Assembly (NCBI GenBank): GCA_913061005.1 | Contig: CAJXSH010000002.1 | Location: forward strand, 114,807 to 178,806 | Length of the DNA stretch: 64,000 nucleotides | Source of the DNA: an uncultured Ectothiorhodospiraceae bacterium | GTDB lineage: Bacteria > Pseudomonadota > Gammaproteobacteria > Nitrococcales > Nitrococcaceae | Reading direction: 5' to 3' | In this document: positions 1-11,032 of the stretch, one piece after another | Layout: each line of letters begins with the position of its first letter | How positions within the stretch are numbered: position 1 is the stretch's first letter | Translations under genes and position numbers: made by a program | Notes under the pieces: generated by a model | The model's input: only the letters and a program-made list of their open reading frames with translations | Told to the model about the DNA's origin: nothing | Databases searched by the model: none

Positions 1-840
1 GCCCGCGAGCAGAACGAATCCCCCCGGGTGGCGGACGCCCTGGACGAGATCTACCGGCCCCGGTTTTCCGGCGATGCCATCGCCGGCTCACCACTGGGCC
101 AACTGCTTGCCGTCGCCGAGCGGGCGGATACGCTGATGGGCATTTTCGCCATCGGTAAAGCCCCCACCGGGGCCAAGGACCCGTTCGCCCTGCGACGGGC
201 CGCGGTGGGATTGATCCGCACCCTCATTGAGGGCGAGCACGCCATCAACCTGGCCGGGCTTCTGCGCGAGGCCGCGGCCTGGCAACCCGAGACACTCGAT
301 GCCGAGGGCCATGTCGACGAAGTGGTGGGCTTTTGTCTGGACCGCATGCGGGCCATGGCGCTCGAAGCGGACTACGCCCCCGAGCTCTTCGAGGCAGTGC
401 GCAGCGCCCTGGCGCCGACGGACATCGAGCCGCTTGATTTCCAGCGCCGGCTCGAAGCCTGCAGGGCCTTTGCCAGCCTGTCCGCCGCCGGCAGCCTGGC
501 GGCGGCCAACAAACGCATCCGCAATATCCTGCGCAAGGCCGGGGACACCGGCGATGCCCCGGTGGATCCGGCGTTGCTGCGCGAACCCGCCGAGCGTGAT
601 TTGCACGAGGCGGTGCAAAGCCACACCGCGCCGGTGCAGGATCTCATCGAGCGCAGCGCCTACACCGAGGCCCTCGCTCGCCTGGCCGAGTTGCGTGCGC
701 CGGTGGACCGGTTTTTTGATGATGTCATGGTGATGGCCGATGACGATGCGGTGCGCCATAACCGGCTCGCGCTGTTAGGGGCCCTGCAGTCGCTCTTCCT
801 TGCCATCGCCGATGTCTCCGCCCTGCCGGAGCCGGGCTAG
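1..840 (+). CDS. glyS: Glycyl-tRNA synthetase beta subunit, C-terminal part (5' end outside window)
   Basis: The frame is open from the first base, so the gene begins before the window; about 279 C-terminal residues are visible. The stretch AVAERADTLMGIFAIG followed by PTGAKDPFALRRAA is the hallmark of the bacterial GlyS HD-like domain, and the remainder is the helical anticodon-binding DALR-type region ending in LFLAIADVSALPEPG. With GlyQ (not in the window) it forms the alpha2beta2 enzyme that charges tRNA-Gly in the cytoplasm. The gene ends 3 bases before gmhB, so the two are probably co-transcribed, a common gammaproteobacterial arrangement. Identification is secure; the true start is not visible. 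Confidence 0.96.
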   Translation, partial: AREQNESPRVADALDEIYRPRFSGDAIAGSPLGQLLAVAERADTLMGIFAIGKAPTGAKDPFALRRAAVGLIRTLIEGEHAINLAGLLREAAAWQPETLDAEGHVDEVVGFCLDRMRAMALEADYAPELFEAVRSALAPTDIEPLDFQRRLEACRAFASLSAAGSLAAANKRIRNILRKAGDTGDAPVDPALLREPAERDLHEAVQSHTAPVQDLIERSAYTEALARLAELRAPVDRFFDDVMVMADDDAVRHNRLALLGALQSLFLAIADVSALPEPG

Positions 841-843
841 CGC

Positions 844-1403
844 GTGGCGAGGGGATGTGTCCTGCTGGACCGCGACGGGGTCATCAATCATGACTCGCCG
901 GATTACATCCTGTCTGCGGCGCAGTGGCGACCCATCGACGGGAGCCTCGAGGCCATTGCCGCGTTGAATGCCGCGGGGTTGACGGTGGCGGTTTGCAGCA
1001 ACCAGTCGGCGGTGGGCCGGGGCATGCTGGCCCCGGCAACCCTGCAGGCCATCCATGAACGGATGCATCAGGCGCTGGCGGCGGTGGGCGGTCATCTGGA
1101 TGGCGTTTTCGTCTGCCCCCACGCACCGGCGGCCGATTGCCGCTGCCGAAAACCCCGCCCGGGGCTTTTGCAGCAGGCGCTCGAGCAGTTCGACTGCGCG
1201 CCCGAGCGGGCGTTGATGATCGGTGACAGCCGGCGCGATCTGATCGCCGCCGAGCGATCGGGGGTGGAGGGATGGCTGGTGAAAACCGGCAACGGCGCCG
1301 CCCTGGCGGATGAACTGGGCCCGGCCACGCCGGTCTATCCCGATCTTGCCGCGGCGGTCCCGGCGATCCTCCGCCGACTGCCCGCCACCCACGGAGTGGC
1401 GCC

Positions 1404-1407
<4 letters not shown>
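844..1407 (+). CDS. gmhB: D-glycero-beta-D-manno-heptose 1,7-bisphosphate 7-phosphatase
   Basis: HAD-superfamily phosphatase of 187 residues, the usual GmhB length. The N-terminal LLDRDGVIN carries the nucleophile and acid/base aspartates. CPHAPAADCRCRKPRPG is the GmhB zinc loop (Cys-X-His followed by Cys-X-Cys), and GDSRRDLIAAERSG is the HAD motif with the Mg-binding Asp. The enzyme removes the 7-phosphate in ADP-heptose synthesis for the LPS inner core. The start is GTG, directly after glyS. The stop overlaps the GTG of plsC by 4 bases (GTGA), implying translational coupling of two envelope-lipid genes. Confidence 0.93.
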
Positions 1408-4600
<3,193 letters not shown>

Positions 4601-4615
4601 TTACACAACCCCCTG

Positions 4616-4621
4616 ATTATA
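4616..4621 (-). promoter_or_regulatory. Possible gyrB -10 box
   Basis: The minus strand reads TATAAT about 28 bases before the gyrB ATG in the recF-gyrB spacer, a perfect sigma-70 -10 hexamer. No good -35 lies at 16-18 bases; the nearest TTCGAC is about 20 bases away. A poly-C/poly-G stretch sits between. The call rests on the -10 match and its position only. Confidence 0.45.
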
Positions 4622-4652
4622 CCCGATCTGTAGGGGGGTACGTCGAAAGGCT

Positions 4653-5738
4653 TTAAACCGCTGTCACGCGGCCTTGTTCCACGTGGAACCATTGCCCGTG
4701 CGCCTCAAGGGGCAGCTGGGTGGCATCAATCGCTGTGACAAAGCACTGAGCCGGGGTGCACAAAAGATAATCCAGCAACGCCCGGCGGTGTCCCGCATCC
4801 AGCTCGGCCGGCAGATCGTCGAGCAAAAGCACGGGACGCCCTGCGCCCTGCTCGCCCCATAATTCCGTCAACGCCAGGCGCATGGCCGTCACCAACAGCT
4901 TTTGCTGTCCCCGACTGAGTTGGGCGGTGGCATCGACCCCGTCGGCCAGCACCCGCAGATCCGCCCGGTGGGGCCCGTAAAGCCCGTGGCCCTGGGCCAG
5001 CTCCCGATCGCGATGGGTATCGAGTATGTCATCCAGGCCGCTGCCGTCGGGCCATCCGGATCGCAGCCGCCATTCGATGGATCGGTCGGGTAGCCACTGC
5101 TGCCAGAGTTTCTGGCAGACCGGCTCAAGTTTGGCGAGAAACGCCCGGCGCTGATCGTCCACCCGCTTGCCCGCCTCGGCCATCTCCGGTTCCCAGGTTG
5201 CCGAGAGCTGGCGGTTACCGGTTTTCAACGCCGCATTGCGTTGCTGCAGGGCCCGTCGGTACCGCCGCCAGTCGGCTCGATACCCCGGTTTCACGTGGAA
5301 CACACCCCAGTTCAGAAAGGCCCGACGCCCGTCCGGCCCGTCGGTCAGAAGCCGTTGGACCTCGGTATTCACCACTTGAATGGGCAGCAGCCAGGCGGAC
5401 TCCGATAACGCCCGGGTATCCGCACCATTCAGTCGGACCCGGGTCTCGCCTTGTTGATGCTGAACGCCCAGGCGATACCCCTGTCCCTGCGCCCGGATCC
5501 GGCCGTTGACGACCGCGGCGTCCTGGCCGTTGGCGATCACTCGGGCCGTCCGGTGGGTGACGAAACTCCGCGCCCGGGCAAGAAAATAGATCGCCTCGAT
5601 CAGGCTGGTCTTGCCCGCCGCATTGTCGCCATGGATGAGATTCAGGCCGGGGTCGGGGTCGATCGATCCCGGGGCCAGGCCCCGAAAACCTGTCCAGCCC
5701 AACCGCTCCAGGCCATCGGCGTCCGCCGGTTGCGTCAT
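4653..5738 (-). CDS. recF: DNA replication/repair protein RecF
   Basis: SMC-like ABC ATPase (361 aa) that helps load RecA at single-strand gaps. The Walker A is GDNAAGKTSLIEAI near residue 36, the signature-like LSRGQQKLL is near residue 270, and the Walker B VLLLDDLPAELD is near residue 300. The start lies 3 bases after the dnaN stop, so they form an operon. The coding sequence carries two parS-like 16-mers, one in the last codons (giving FHVEQ) and one in the middle (giving FHVK), so the DNA appears to serve two roles. Confidence 0.96.
   Translation of the reverse strand: MTQPADADGLERLGWTGFRGLAPGSIDPDPGLNLIHGDNAAGKTSLIEAIYFLARARSFVTHRTARVIANGQDAAVVNGRIRAQGQGYRLGVQHQQGETRVRLNGADTRALSESAWLLPIQVVNTEVQRLLTDGPDGRRAFLNWGVFHVKPGYRADWRRYRRALQQRNAALKTGNRQLSATWEPEMAEAGKRVDDQRRAFLAKLEPVCQKLWQQWLPDRSIEWRLRSGWPDGSGLDDILDTHRDRELAQGHGLYGPHRADLRVLADGVDATAQLSRGQQKLLVTAMRLALTELWGEQGAGRPVLLLDDLPAELDAGHRRALLDYLLCTPAQCFVTAIDATQLPLEAHGQWFHVEQGRVTAV
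4675..4690. promoter_or_regulatory. parS: parS-like centromere site 1
   Basis: TGTTCCACGTGGAACC matches the ParB target TGTTYCACGTGRAACA at 15 of 16 positions and is palindromic except at the last base. It lies at the 3' end of recF, about 11 kb from the parB gene in this window. Confidence 0.85.
5287..5302. promoter_or_regulatory. parS: parS-like centromere site 2
   Basis: GGTTTCACGTGGAACA matches the parS consensus at all but the first base. It lies about 600 bases from the first site, inside recF. Paired or clustered parS sites near dnaA are typical of chromosomal ParABS systems. Confidence 0.83.
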
Positions 5739-5741
5739 GCA

Positions 5742-6842
5742 CTAAAGCCGCATGGGCATCACAACGTAGCGGGCGTCACGCTGGGATTCGCCGATGATCA
5801 ATGCACTGCTGTTTGCATCCCGGACATGGATATGGACGGTCGCATCGTCGATGGCCGCCAGTGCATCAAGGACATAACTGGCATTGAAGCCAACCTCCAT
5901 GGCCTCGCCGCTGAACGTGGCGGGTATTTCTTCCACCGCCTCTTCCTGTTCGGGATTGTTGCTTTGTATGCGCATCTGCTCGGCTTCAAAACCAAAGCGC
6001 ACGCCCCGATACTTTTCATTGGACAGGATCGAGGCGCGTACCAGCGCCTTGCGCAAGGTCTCGCGGTCCACCACCGCATGCGGGCCGTCCTCGTCCGGGA
6101 TGACCCGCTGGTAATCCGGAAACCGTCCGTCGATGAGCTTGGAGGTAAATCGGATATCCGGGAGAACCACCTGGACATGGCTACTGCCCAGGGTCACCGA
6201 GACCGTGTCATCACTGTCCCCGAGAAGCCGCAACATCTCCTGCACACCCTTGCGAGGGATGATGACCTGGGTCGGTGTGTCGATCTGAAGATCCGGCGAG
6301 AGGGCCGCGAGCGCCAGCCGGTGCCCGTCGGTGGCCACGGCCCGCAGCTTCTGAGGCTCCATCTCGAACAACAGACCGTTGAGGTAATAGCGCACATCCT
6401 GCAGCGCCATTGCAAAATGGGTCTTCTCGACAATCCAACGCAGATCGGACTGGGGCAGGGCCACGGTCTGGGCCGCTTCGATCGCATCGGTCACCGGGAA
6501 ATCTTCCGCCGGCAGGGGCGCCAGCGTGAACCGGCTCCGCCCCGCGGTCACCAGCACCCGCTCCTGCTCCATGGCGAGATTGACGTGCGCGTCTTCGGGA
6601 AGGTTGCGGACGATGTCCATCAATTTGCGCGCCGGGACGGTCAGCCGGCCGGGCTGTCCACCAGCAAGATCGATTTCGGCGCGCAGCTCGACCTCAAGAT
6701 CGGTGGCGGTGAGTGCCAGGCGCTCATCGGTCTTCTCCAACAGGACATTGGCCAGTACCGGCAGGGTCTGCCGACGCTCGACCACCCCGATGATGGATTG
6801 TAGCGGCTTGAGCAGGTCATCCCGGGTGATTTCAAACTGCAT
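5742..6842 (-). CDS. dnaN: DNA polymerase III sliding clamp, beta subunit
   Basis: 366 residues, the standard beta-clamp length, with three repeated clamp folds. It starts MQFEITRDDLLKPLQSIIGVVERRQ and ends in the canonical YVVMPMRL that contributes to the protein-binding pocket. LIDGRFPDYQRVIP and AVATDGHRLA are family landmarks. The homodimer encircles DNA and tethers Pol III. It lies between dnaA and recF. The 219-base spacer on its 5' side holds DnaA-box sequences and possibly its promoter. Confidence 0.98.
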   Translation of the reverse strand: MQFEITRDDLLKPLQSIIGVVERRQTLPVLANVLLEKTDERLALTATDLEVELRAEIDLAGGQPGRLTVPARKLMDIVRNLPEDAHVNLAMEQERVLVTAGRSRFTLAPLPAEDFPVTDAIEAAQTVALPQSDLRWIVEKTHFAMALQDVRYYLNGLLFEMEPQKLRAVATDGHRLALAALSPDLQIDTPTQVIIPRKGVQEMLRLLGDSDDTVSVTLGSSHVQVVLPDIRFTSKLIDGRFPDYQRVIPDEDGPHAVVDRETLRKALVRASILSNEKYRGVRFGFEAEQMRIQSNNPEQEEAVEEIPATFSGEAMEVGFNASYVLDALAAIDDATVHIHVRDANSSALIIGESQRDARYVVMPMRL

Positions 6843-7061
6843 GATCGGTCCTGTTGTTCTCTTAATGACTAGAGAGTTTGTATTAAAGCCAGTTGTAGTA
6901 GCAAGGCCAGCCGAAAGTCGGGGAAAGCATCCTTAACTACCTGTTTTCATTGATTAAAAACCGCTTTAAAACCTGTGTATGACGCCCGCTTTTCGTGGTG
7001 GTATCCACTGGACAACCTGTGGACGAATTGCCGGTGGCTGAATGCCCACAACTTATCCACA
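6843..7061. other. oriC: Candidate oriC: dnaA-dnaN spacer
   Basis: This 219-base spacer has one perfect DnaA box at the dnaA end and degenerate boxes nearby: GTATCCACT at 7001-7009 and TGTGGACGA (reverse) at 7018-7026, each with two mismatches. There is an AT-rich run around 6930-6975 (TTAACTACC, TTTTCATTGATTAAAAACC, TTTAAAAC) that could be an unwinding element. No comparable boxes were found in the spacer on the other side of dnaA. In Xanthomonas and many other bacteria oriC is beside dnaA, while in E. coli it lies by mnmG. This is an inference from motif clustering. Confidence 0.55.
7053..7061 (+). promoter_or_regulatory. Perfect DnaA box
   Basis: TTATCCACA, the consensus high-affinity DnaA box, directly abuts the dnaA stop codon. 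Confidence 0.8.
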
Positions 7062-8405
7062 TCATGATGACAGGGTTCTCGACAGGTTGTGGTAATCCTC
7101 GTCAAACCGGCTGTCCGACTCGCGCAGGCTCTGGACCTTTCGACAGGCATGCAGCACGGTCGTGTGGTCACGCCCGCCAAAGGCATCCCCGATCTCGGGC
7201 AGGCTGTGGCTGGTCAATTCCTTGGCCAGGGCCATGGCCATCTGCCGCGGTCGGGCAATGGAGCGGCTGCGACGTTTGGATAACAGATCGGCAACGCGGA
7301 TTTTGTAATACTCGGCGACGGTCTTCTGGATGTTCTCGGTGGTCACCAGCTTGTCCTGCAGCGCGAGCAAATCGCGCAGGGCCGCTTTGGTGAACTCGAC
7401 GGTGATCGGCGCGCCGGTGAAGTGGGCGTTGGCAATGACCCGGCGCAGCGCCCCCTCGAGCTCACGGATGTTCGAGCGAATGCGCTTGGCAATGAAAAAC
7501 GCCACCTCCGGTGGGATGTCCATCCCCGCCTGCGTCGCCTTGCTCATGAGGATGGCCACCCGGGTTTCCAGCTCCGGGGGCTCGATGGCAATGGTCAGCC
7601 CCCAGCCAAACCGGGATTTGAGCCGTTCTTCGAGCCCGTTGACCTCTTTGGGGTAACGATCGCAGCTCATCACCACTTGCTGGTGGCCTTCGAGCAGCGC
7701 ATTGAAGGTATGGAAAAACTCCTCCTGCGACCGCTCTTTACCGGCAAAGAACTGAATATCGTCGATTAAAAGCGCGTCCACGCCGCGATAGTGGCGTTTG
7801 AATTCGTTAATGGCGTTGTGCTGCAACGCCTTGATCATATCGGCGACAAACCGCTCGGAATGCAGATAGAGCACCCGGGCGTCGGGTTTATGGGCGAGCA
7901 GCGCGTTGCCAATGGCATGCATGAGATGGGTCTTGCCCAGCCCGACGCCGCCATAGATGAAAAGCGGGTTGTAGGCACTCCCCGGGTTGTCCACCACCTG
8001 CAGGCTCGCCGCCCGGGCCAGCTGGTTGGACTTGCCCTCGACAAAACTGTCGAAGGTGAAATCGGCATTCAGATTGGCATTGTGGGGCGTGCTCGCCGGC
8101 GCACTGCGCCGCCCGGCGACGGTTTCGGCCGACTCGGTGCTGCCCGAACCCGTGTGGGCTGCGCCACCGCCGACATCCAGCACAAGCCGTGGCGGCGAAG
8201 CCGGGCGCAGGGTCTCGAGCAGCTCGGCGATGCGCGGGGCAAAGTGGGTCTGTACCCAGTCCATGACGTAGCGGTTGGGCGCCAGCAAGCGCAGGGCGTC
8301 TTCCGACTCTTCGGCTTGCAACGGCCGGATCCAGGTATTGAGCTGCTGGTCCGGGATTTCCCTTTCCAGATGCGTCAGGCAGCCTTTCCAGAGTTGGTCG
8401 GCCAA
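7062..8405 (-). CDS. dnaA: Chromosomal replication initiator DnaA
   Basis: AAA+ initiator of 447 aa from the start chosen here. Domain I begins [20 protein letters not shown]. Domain III has Walker [17 protein letters not shown], Walker [26 protein letters not shown] and an arginine-finger region. Domain IV ends with the box-binding helix [16 protein letters not shown]. The open frame extends 51 codons further 5', but that part looks nothing like DnaA. A TTG preceded by GGAGG with a 7-base gap falls exactly at the homologous N terminus, so I chose TTG. It is transcribed away from rpmH. Confidence 0.95.
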   Translation of the reverse strand: MADQLWKGCLTHLEREIPDQQLNTWIRPLQAEESEDALRLLAPNRYVMDWVQTHFAPRIAELLETLRPASPPRLVLDVGGGAAHTGSGSTESAETVAGRRSAPASTPHNANLNADFTFDSFVEGKSNQLARAASLQVVDNPGSAYNPLFIYGGVGLGKTHLMHAIGNALLAHKPDARVLYLHSERFVADMIKALQHNAINEFKRHYRGVDALLIDDIQFFAGKERSQEEFFHTFNALLEGHQQVVMSCDRYPKEVNGLEERLKSRFGWGLTIAIEPPELETRVAILMSKATQAGMDIPPEVAFFIAKRIRSNIRELEGALRRVIANAHFTGAPITVEFTKAALRDLLALQDKLVTTENIQKTVAEYYKIRVADLLSKRRSRSIARPRQMAMALAKELTSHSLPEIGDAFGGRDHTTVLHACRKVQSLRESDSRFDEDYHNLSRTLSS

Positions 8406-8544
8406 GCTTGAACCTCCAGGCGCCGGGGCGTGGATCCTTCCAGCACACCGCGGGAATGATGTCAGATCGCTGAGTCTAGTACCTGACCCGGACGCATACC
8501 AGTCCAGCGTCGAGGGTGAGGGTGAGGGCCATCCCCCGCGAGCA

Positions 8545-8573
8545 TTGACACTAGCCAAGTCGCCGCCTTATTT
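8545..8573 (+). promoter_or_regulatory. Sigma-70 promoter for rpmH-rnpA
   Basis: TTGACA, then a 17-base spacer, then TTATTT, with about 48 bases from the -10 to the rpmH ATG. The -35 is a consensus match. It lies in the dnaA/rpmH divergent spacer (8406-8620), where I saw no DnaA boxes. Confidence 0.65.
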
Positions 8574-8620
8574 TAGCGGGCTGTTTTCCTTAACGATCGA
8601 CGAACACAGGCACGACGGCC

Positions 8621-8755
8621 ATGAAGCGGACATTCCAACCCAGCGTCATCAAACGCAAGCGCACACACGGCTTTCGGGCCCGGATGGCGACTCGCAACGG
8701 TCGCAAGGTGCTCGCCCGCCGGCGTGCCAAGGGTCGGGCTCGGCTCACGCCCTGA
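8621..8755 (+). CDS. rpmH: 50S ribosomal protein L34
   Basis: 44-residue, strongly basic protein beginning [18 protein letters not shown] and ending AKGRARLTP, a textbook L34 sequence. It sits next to rnpA and divergent from dnaA, as in nearly all gammaproteobacteria. It is short and easily missed. It has its own promoter just upstream and is followed within 25 bases by rnpA. Confidence 0.98.
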   Translation: MKRTFQPSVIKRKRTHGFRARMATRNGRKVLARRRAKGRARLTP

Positions 8756-8778
8756 GCGCCGATGTGGCTTGTGGCGCC

Positions 8779-9138
8779 GTGGACGCGGGGTTTCCTCGCC
8801 AGGCCCGGCTGACTCGACCCGCCCAGTTCCGGGCGGTCTTCGCCGGTGCGCGGCGCTATCGTAACCGCTACTTCACGATCCTGGTACGGCCCGACCCGGC
8901 GCTGGCTGGCGCCCGGCTGGGGATGGCGATCCCCAAAAAGCTGGCGCCCAGGGCGACGGACCGCAATCGGATAAAGCGGTTGATCCGCGAGCGTTTCCGC
9001 CATTCAAGGTGGCAGCTGGGCGGTTTGGATGCGGTTGTGATGATCCGGTCCATCGCCTGTCACACGGACAATGCGATACTAATGGCTGCTTTGGACGACC
9101 TCTGGCAACGGATATCCGACCCATGCGCCGAATCCTGA
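8779..9138 (+). CDS. rnpA: Ribonuclease P protein component
   Basis: Basic protein of about 119 aa that supports the RNase P RNA in maturing tRNA 5' ends. The family signature DRNRIKRLIRERFR is present, preceded by FPRQARLTRPAQFRAVFAGARR at the N terminus. The chosen GTG places the start at VDAGFPRQARL, matching homologues. An in-frame GTG 15 bases earlier is also possible, and neither has a strong Shine-Dalgarno. The 3' end overlaps yidD by 16 bases. Confidence 0.92.
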   Translation: MDAGFPRQARLTRPAQFRAVFAGARRYRNRYFTILVRPDPALAGARLGMAIPKKLAPRATDRNRIKRLIRERFRHSRWQLGGLDAVVMIRSIACHTDNAILMAALDDLWQRISDPCAES

Positions 9139-9359
9139 TCACACTGCTTCGCGCCTACCGCTACTGTGTCAGCCCGCTGTTCGGCCCCTGCTGCCGGTTT
9201 CACCCGAGTTGCTCGTGTTACGCCATCGAGGCGGTGGAACGGCACGGCGCGCTGCGGGGCAGTCTCTACGCTGTATGGCGCCTATTGCGCTGCAACCCAT
9301 TGAGCCCCGGCGGCATTGATCCTGTGCCGGGCACCGATACTGCGAGTCGCCACTCATGA
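9123..9359 (+). CDS. yidD: Membrane protein insertion efficiency factor YidD
   Basis: 78-residue protein with the conserved CCRFHPSCSCYAIEAVERHGALRG motif split by Cys/His residues and a C-terminal LLRCNPLSPGGIDPVP. YidD is membrane-associated and assists YidC/Sec insertion. The gene overlaps both rnpA upstream and yidC downstream (ATGA), making a compact operon. The ATG chosen gives the standard MRRILITLLRAYRYCVSPL start. Confidence 0.95.
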   Translation: MRRILITLLRAYRYCVSPLFGPCCRFHPSCSCYAIEAVERHGALRGSLYAVWRLLRCNPLSPGGIDPVPGTDTASRHS

Positions 9360-11032
9360 TGGAAACCCAGCGAATGTTTCTGTTCGTCGCCCTGGCGCTG
9401 GTCATGCTGCTGATCTGGAGTGCCTGGCAACAGGACTACGGCCCGCAGAACGCCGCGGTCGAGCCCGCCCCCCAGGCCGAGAGCGAGGCCCCGGCGACCG
9501 CGCAGAGCCCGGCAGCGCCCGGGGCCGAATCGCCGGTGCCCGAGGCCGGTGGCGACGACCGCACACCGGTGGGTGAATCGGCCCAGGCGGCCGCCACGGC
9601 GCAGACCGACGTTATCCGCGTGCAGACGGACCTGCTTGACGTGCGGATTCCGCTGGCCGGGGGCAATGTCACATCGGCCCGGTTGCTCGACCACACGGTC
9701 TCCGAGTCCGATCCAACGCCTTTCCAGTTGATGGCCCCGGCCGATCCGCTTTTCATGGCCCAGACCGGGCTGGTGGGCGATGGCGTTGACGCCCCCGATC
9801 ATCAGGCCCGTTGGCAGGCCGAGGCCGGGGAATACGTCCTCGAAGGGGATGCCGATCGTCTGACGGTGCCGCTTCGCTGGCAGTCGCCCACCGGGGTGGT
9901 CATCACCCGGCGGTACATCTTCGAGCGAGACAGCTACGTGGTCCGCGTGGTGCACGAAGTCACCAACCCCACCGATACCCCCTGGCGGGGCTATCAGTAC
10001 AACCAGCTGCGTCGCAGCGCGCAGACCGAGGGCCCGGGCTTTCTGGGCGCGGCCAGTTACACCGGCGGTGTGATCTACAGCCCCGAAGATAAGTACAACA
10101 AGATCAGCTTTGGCGATATGGAAGACGAGGACCTCTCGCGGGATATCGACAACGGCTGGCTGGCCATGATCCAGCATTATTTCCTCGCCGCCTGGGTGCC
10201 GCCTCGCGACGAGAACCTGCGCTACTACTCGCGGGTGAGCAACGGCGAATACATCCTCGGCCAGAGTTCACCCTGGCAGACCGCCGCCAGTGGCGAGCAG
10301 GTGGTTTTCGAGAACCGCCTTTTCGTCGGCCCCAAAGAGCAGGATCGGCTGGATGCCATCGCCGAGGGCCTGGAGCTCACCGTCGACTACGGCTGGCTGA
10401 CCATCATCTCCAAGCCGCTATTCATCGCCCTGGACTGGATCCACGGCGTGGTCGGCAACTGGGGCTGGTCGATCATCCTGCTGACCTTCGGGATCAAGCT
10501 GGTTTTCTACAAGCTCTCCGAGACCAGCTATCGCTCGATGGCACGGATGCGCAAGCTCCAGCCCGAGATGCAGAAGCTGCGCGAGCGCTACAGCGATGAC
10601 AAGCAGCAGATGAACCAGGAGCTCATGCAGCTCTACAAAAAGGAAAAGGTCAATCCGCTGGGTGGCTGTCTGCCCATCCTCATCCAGATCCCGGTGTTCA
10701 TCGCGCTGTACTGGGTGCTGCTCGAAAGCGTCGAGCTGCGCCAGGCGCCGTGGGTGCTCTGGATCCAGGATCTGTCGGTGCGGGATCCGTTCTACGTGCT
10801 GCCATTGCTCATGGGGCTGACCATGTTCCTGCAGCAAAAGCTCAACCCCGCCCCCATGGACCCCATCCAGCAGAAGATCATGATGGGCCTGCCGGTGGTG
10901 TTCACCGTGTTCTTTATGTTCTTCCCGGCCGGGCTGGTGCTCTACTGGGTGACCAACAACACGCTCTCGATCCTGCAGCAGTGGGTGATCACCCGCCGCA
11001 TCGAGGCGGACGGCAAGAAGGCGAATGCCTGA
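9356..11032 (+). CDS. yidC: Membrane protein insertase YidC (Oxa1 family)
   Basis: 558-residue inner-membrane insertase. It has an N-terminal membrane anchor (MFLFVALALVMLLIWSAW), then a low-complexity Ala/Pro/Glu linker, then the large periplasmic beta-supersandwich domain (about residues 80-330). The 60KD_IMP core follows, with DWIHGVVGNWGWSIILLTFGIKLVFY, GGCLPILIQIPVFIALYWVL and the final transmembrane helices. A start at the ATG one codon later is equally possible. It overlaps yidD and mnmE, so the run is probably one transcript. Confidence 0.97.
   Translation: MMETQRMFLFVALALVMLLIWSAWQQDYGPQNAAVEPAPQAESEAPATAQSPAAPGAESPVPEAGGDDRTPVGESAQAAATAQTDVIRVQTDLLDVRIPLAGGNVTSARLLDHTVSESDPTPFQLMAPADPLFMAQTGLVGDGVDAPDHQARWQAEAGEYVLEGDADRLTVPLRWQSPTGVVITRRYIFERDSYVVRVVHEVTNPTDTPWRGYQYNQLRRSAQTEGPGFLGAASYTGGVIYSPEDKYNKISFGDMEDEDLSRDIDNGWLAMIQHYFLAAWVPPRDENLRYYSRVSNGEYILGQSSPWQTAASGEQVVFENRLFVGPKEQDRLDAIAEGLELTVDYGWLTIISKPLFIALDWIHGVVGNWGWSIILLTFGIKLVFYKLSETSYRSMARMRKLQPEMQKLRERYSDDKQQMNQELMQLYKKEKVNPLGGCLPILIQIPVFIALYWVLLESVELRQAPWVLWIQDLSVRDPFYVLPLLMGLTMFLQQKLNPAPMDPIQQKIMMGLPVVFTVFFMFFPAGLVLYWVTNNTLSILQQWVITRRIEADGKKANA

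Noticed and set aside
8406..8620. oriC on the rpmH side of dnaA
   Set aside because: No DnaA box with fewer than three mismatches was found; the spacer is explained by the rpmH promoter and the dnaA leader.
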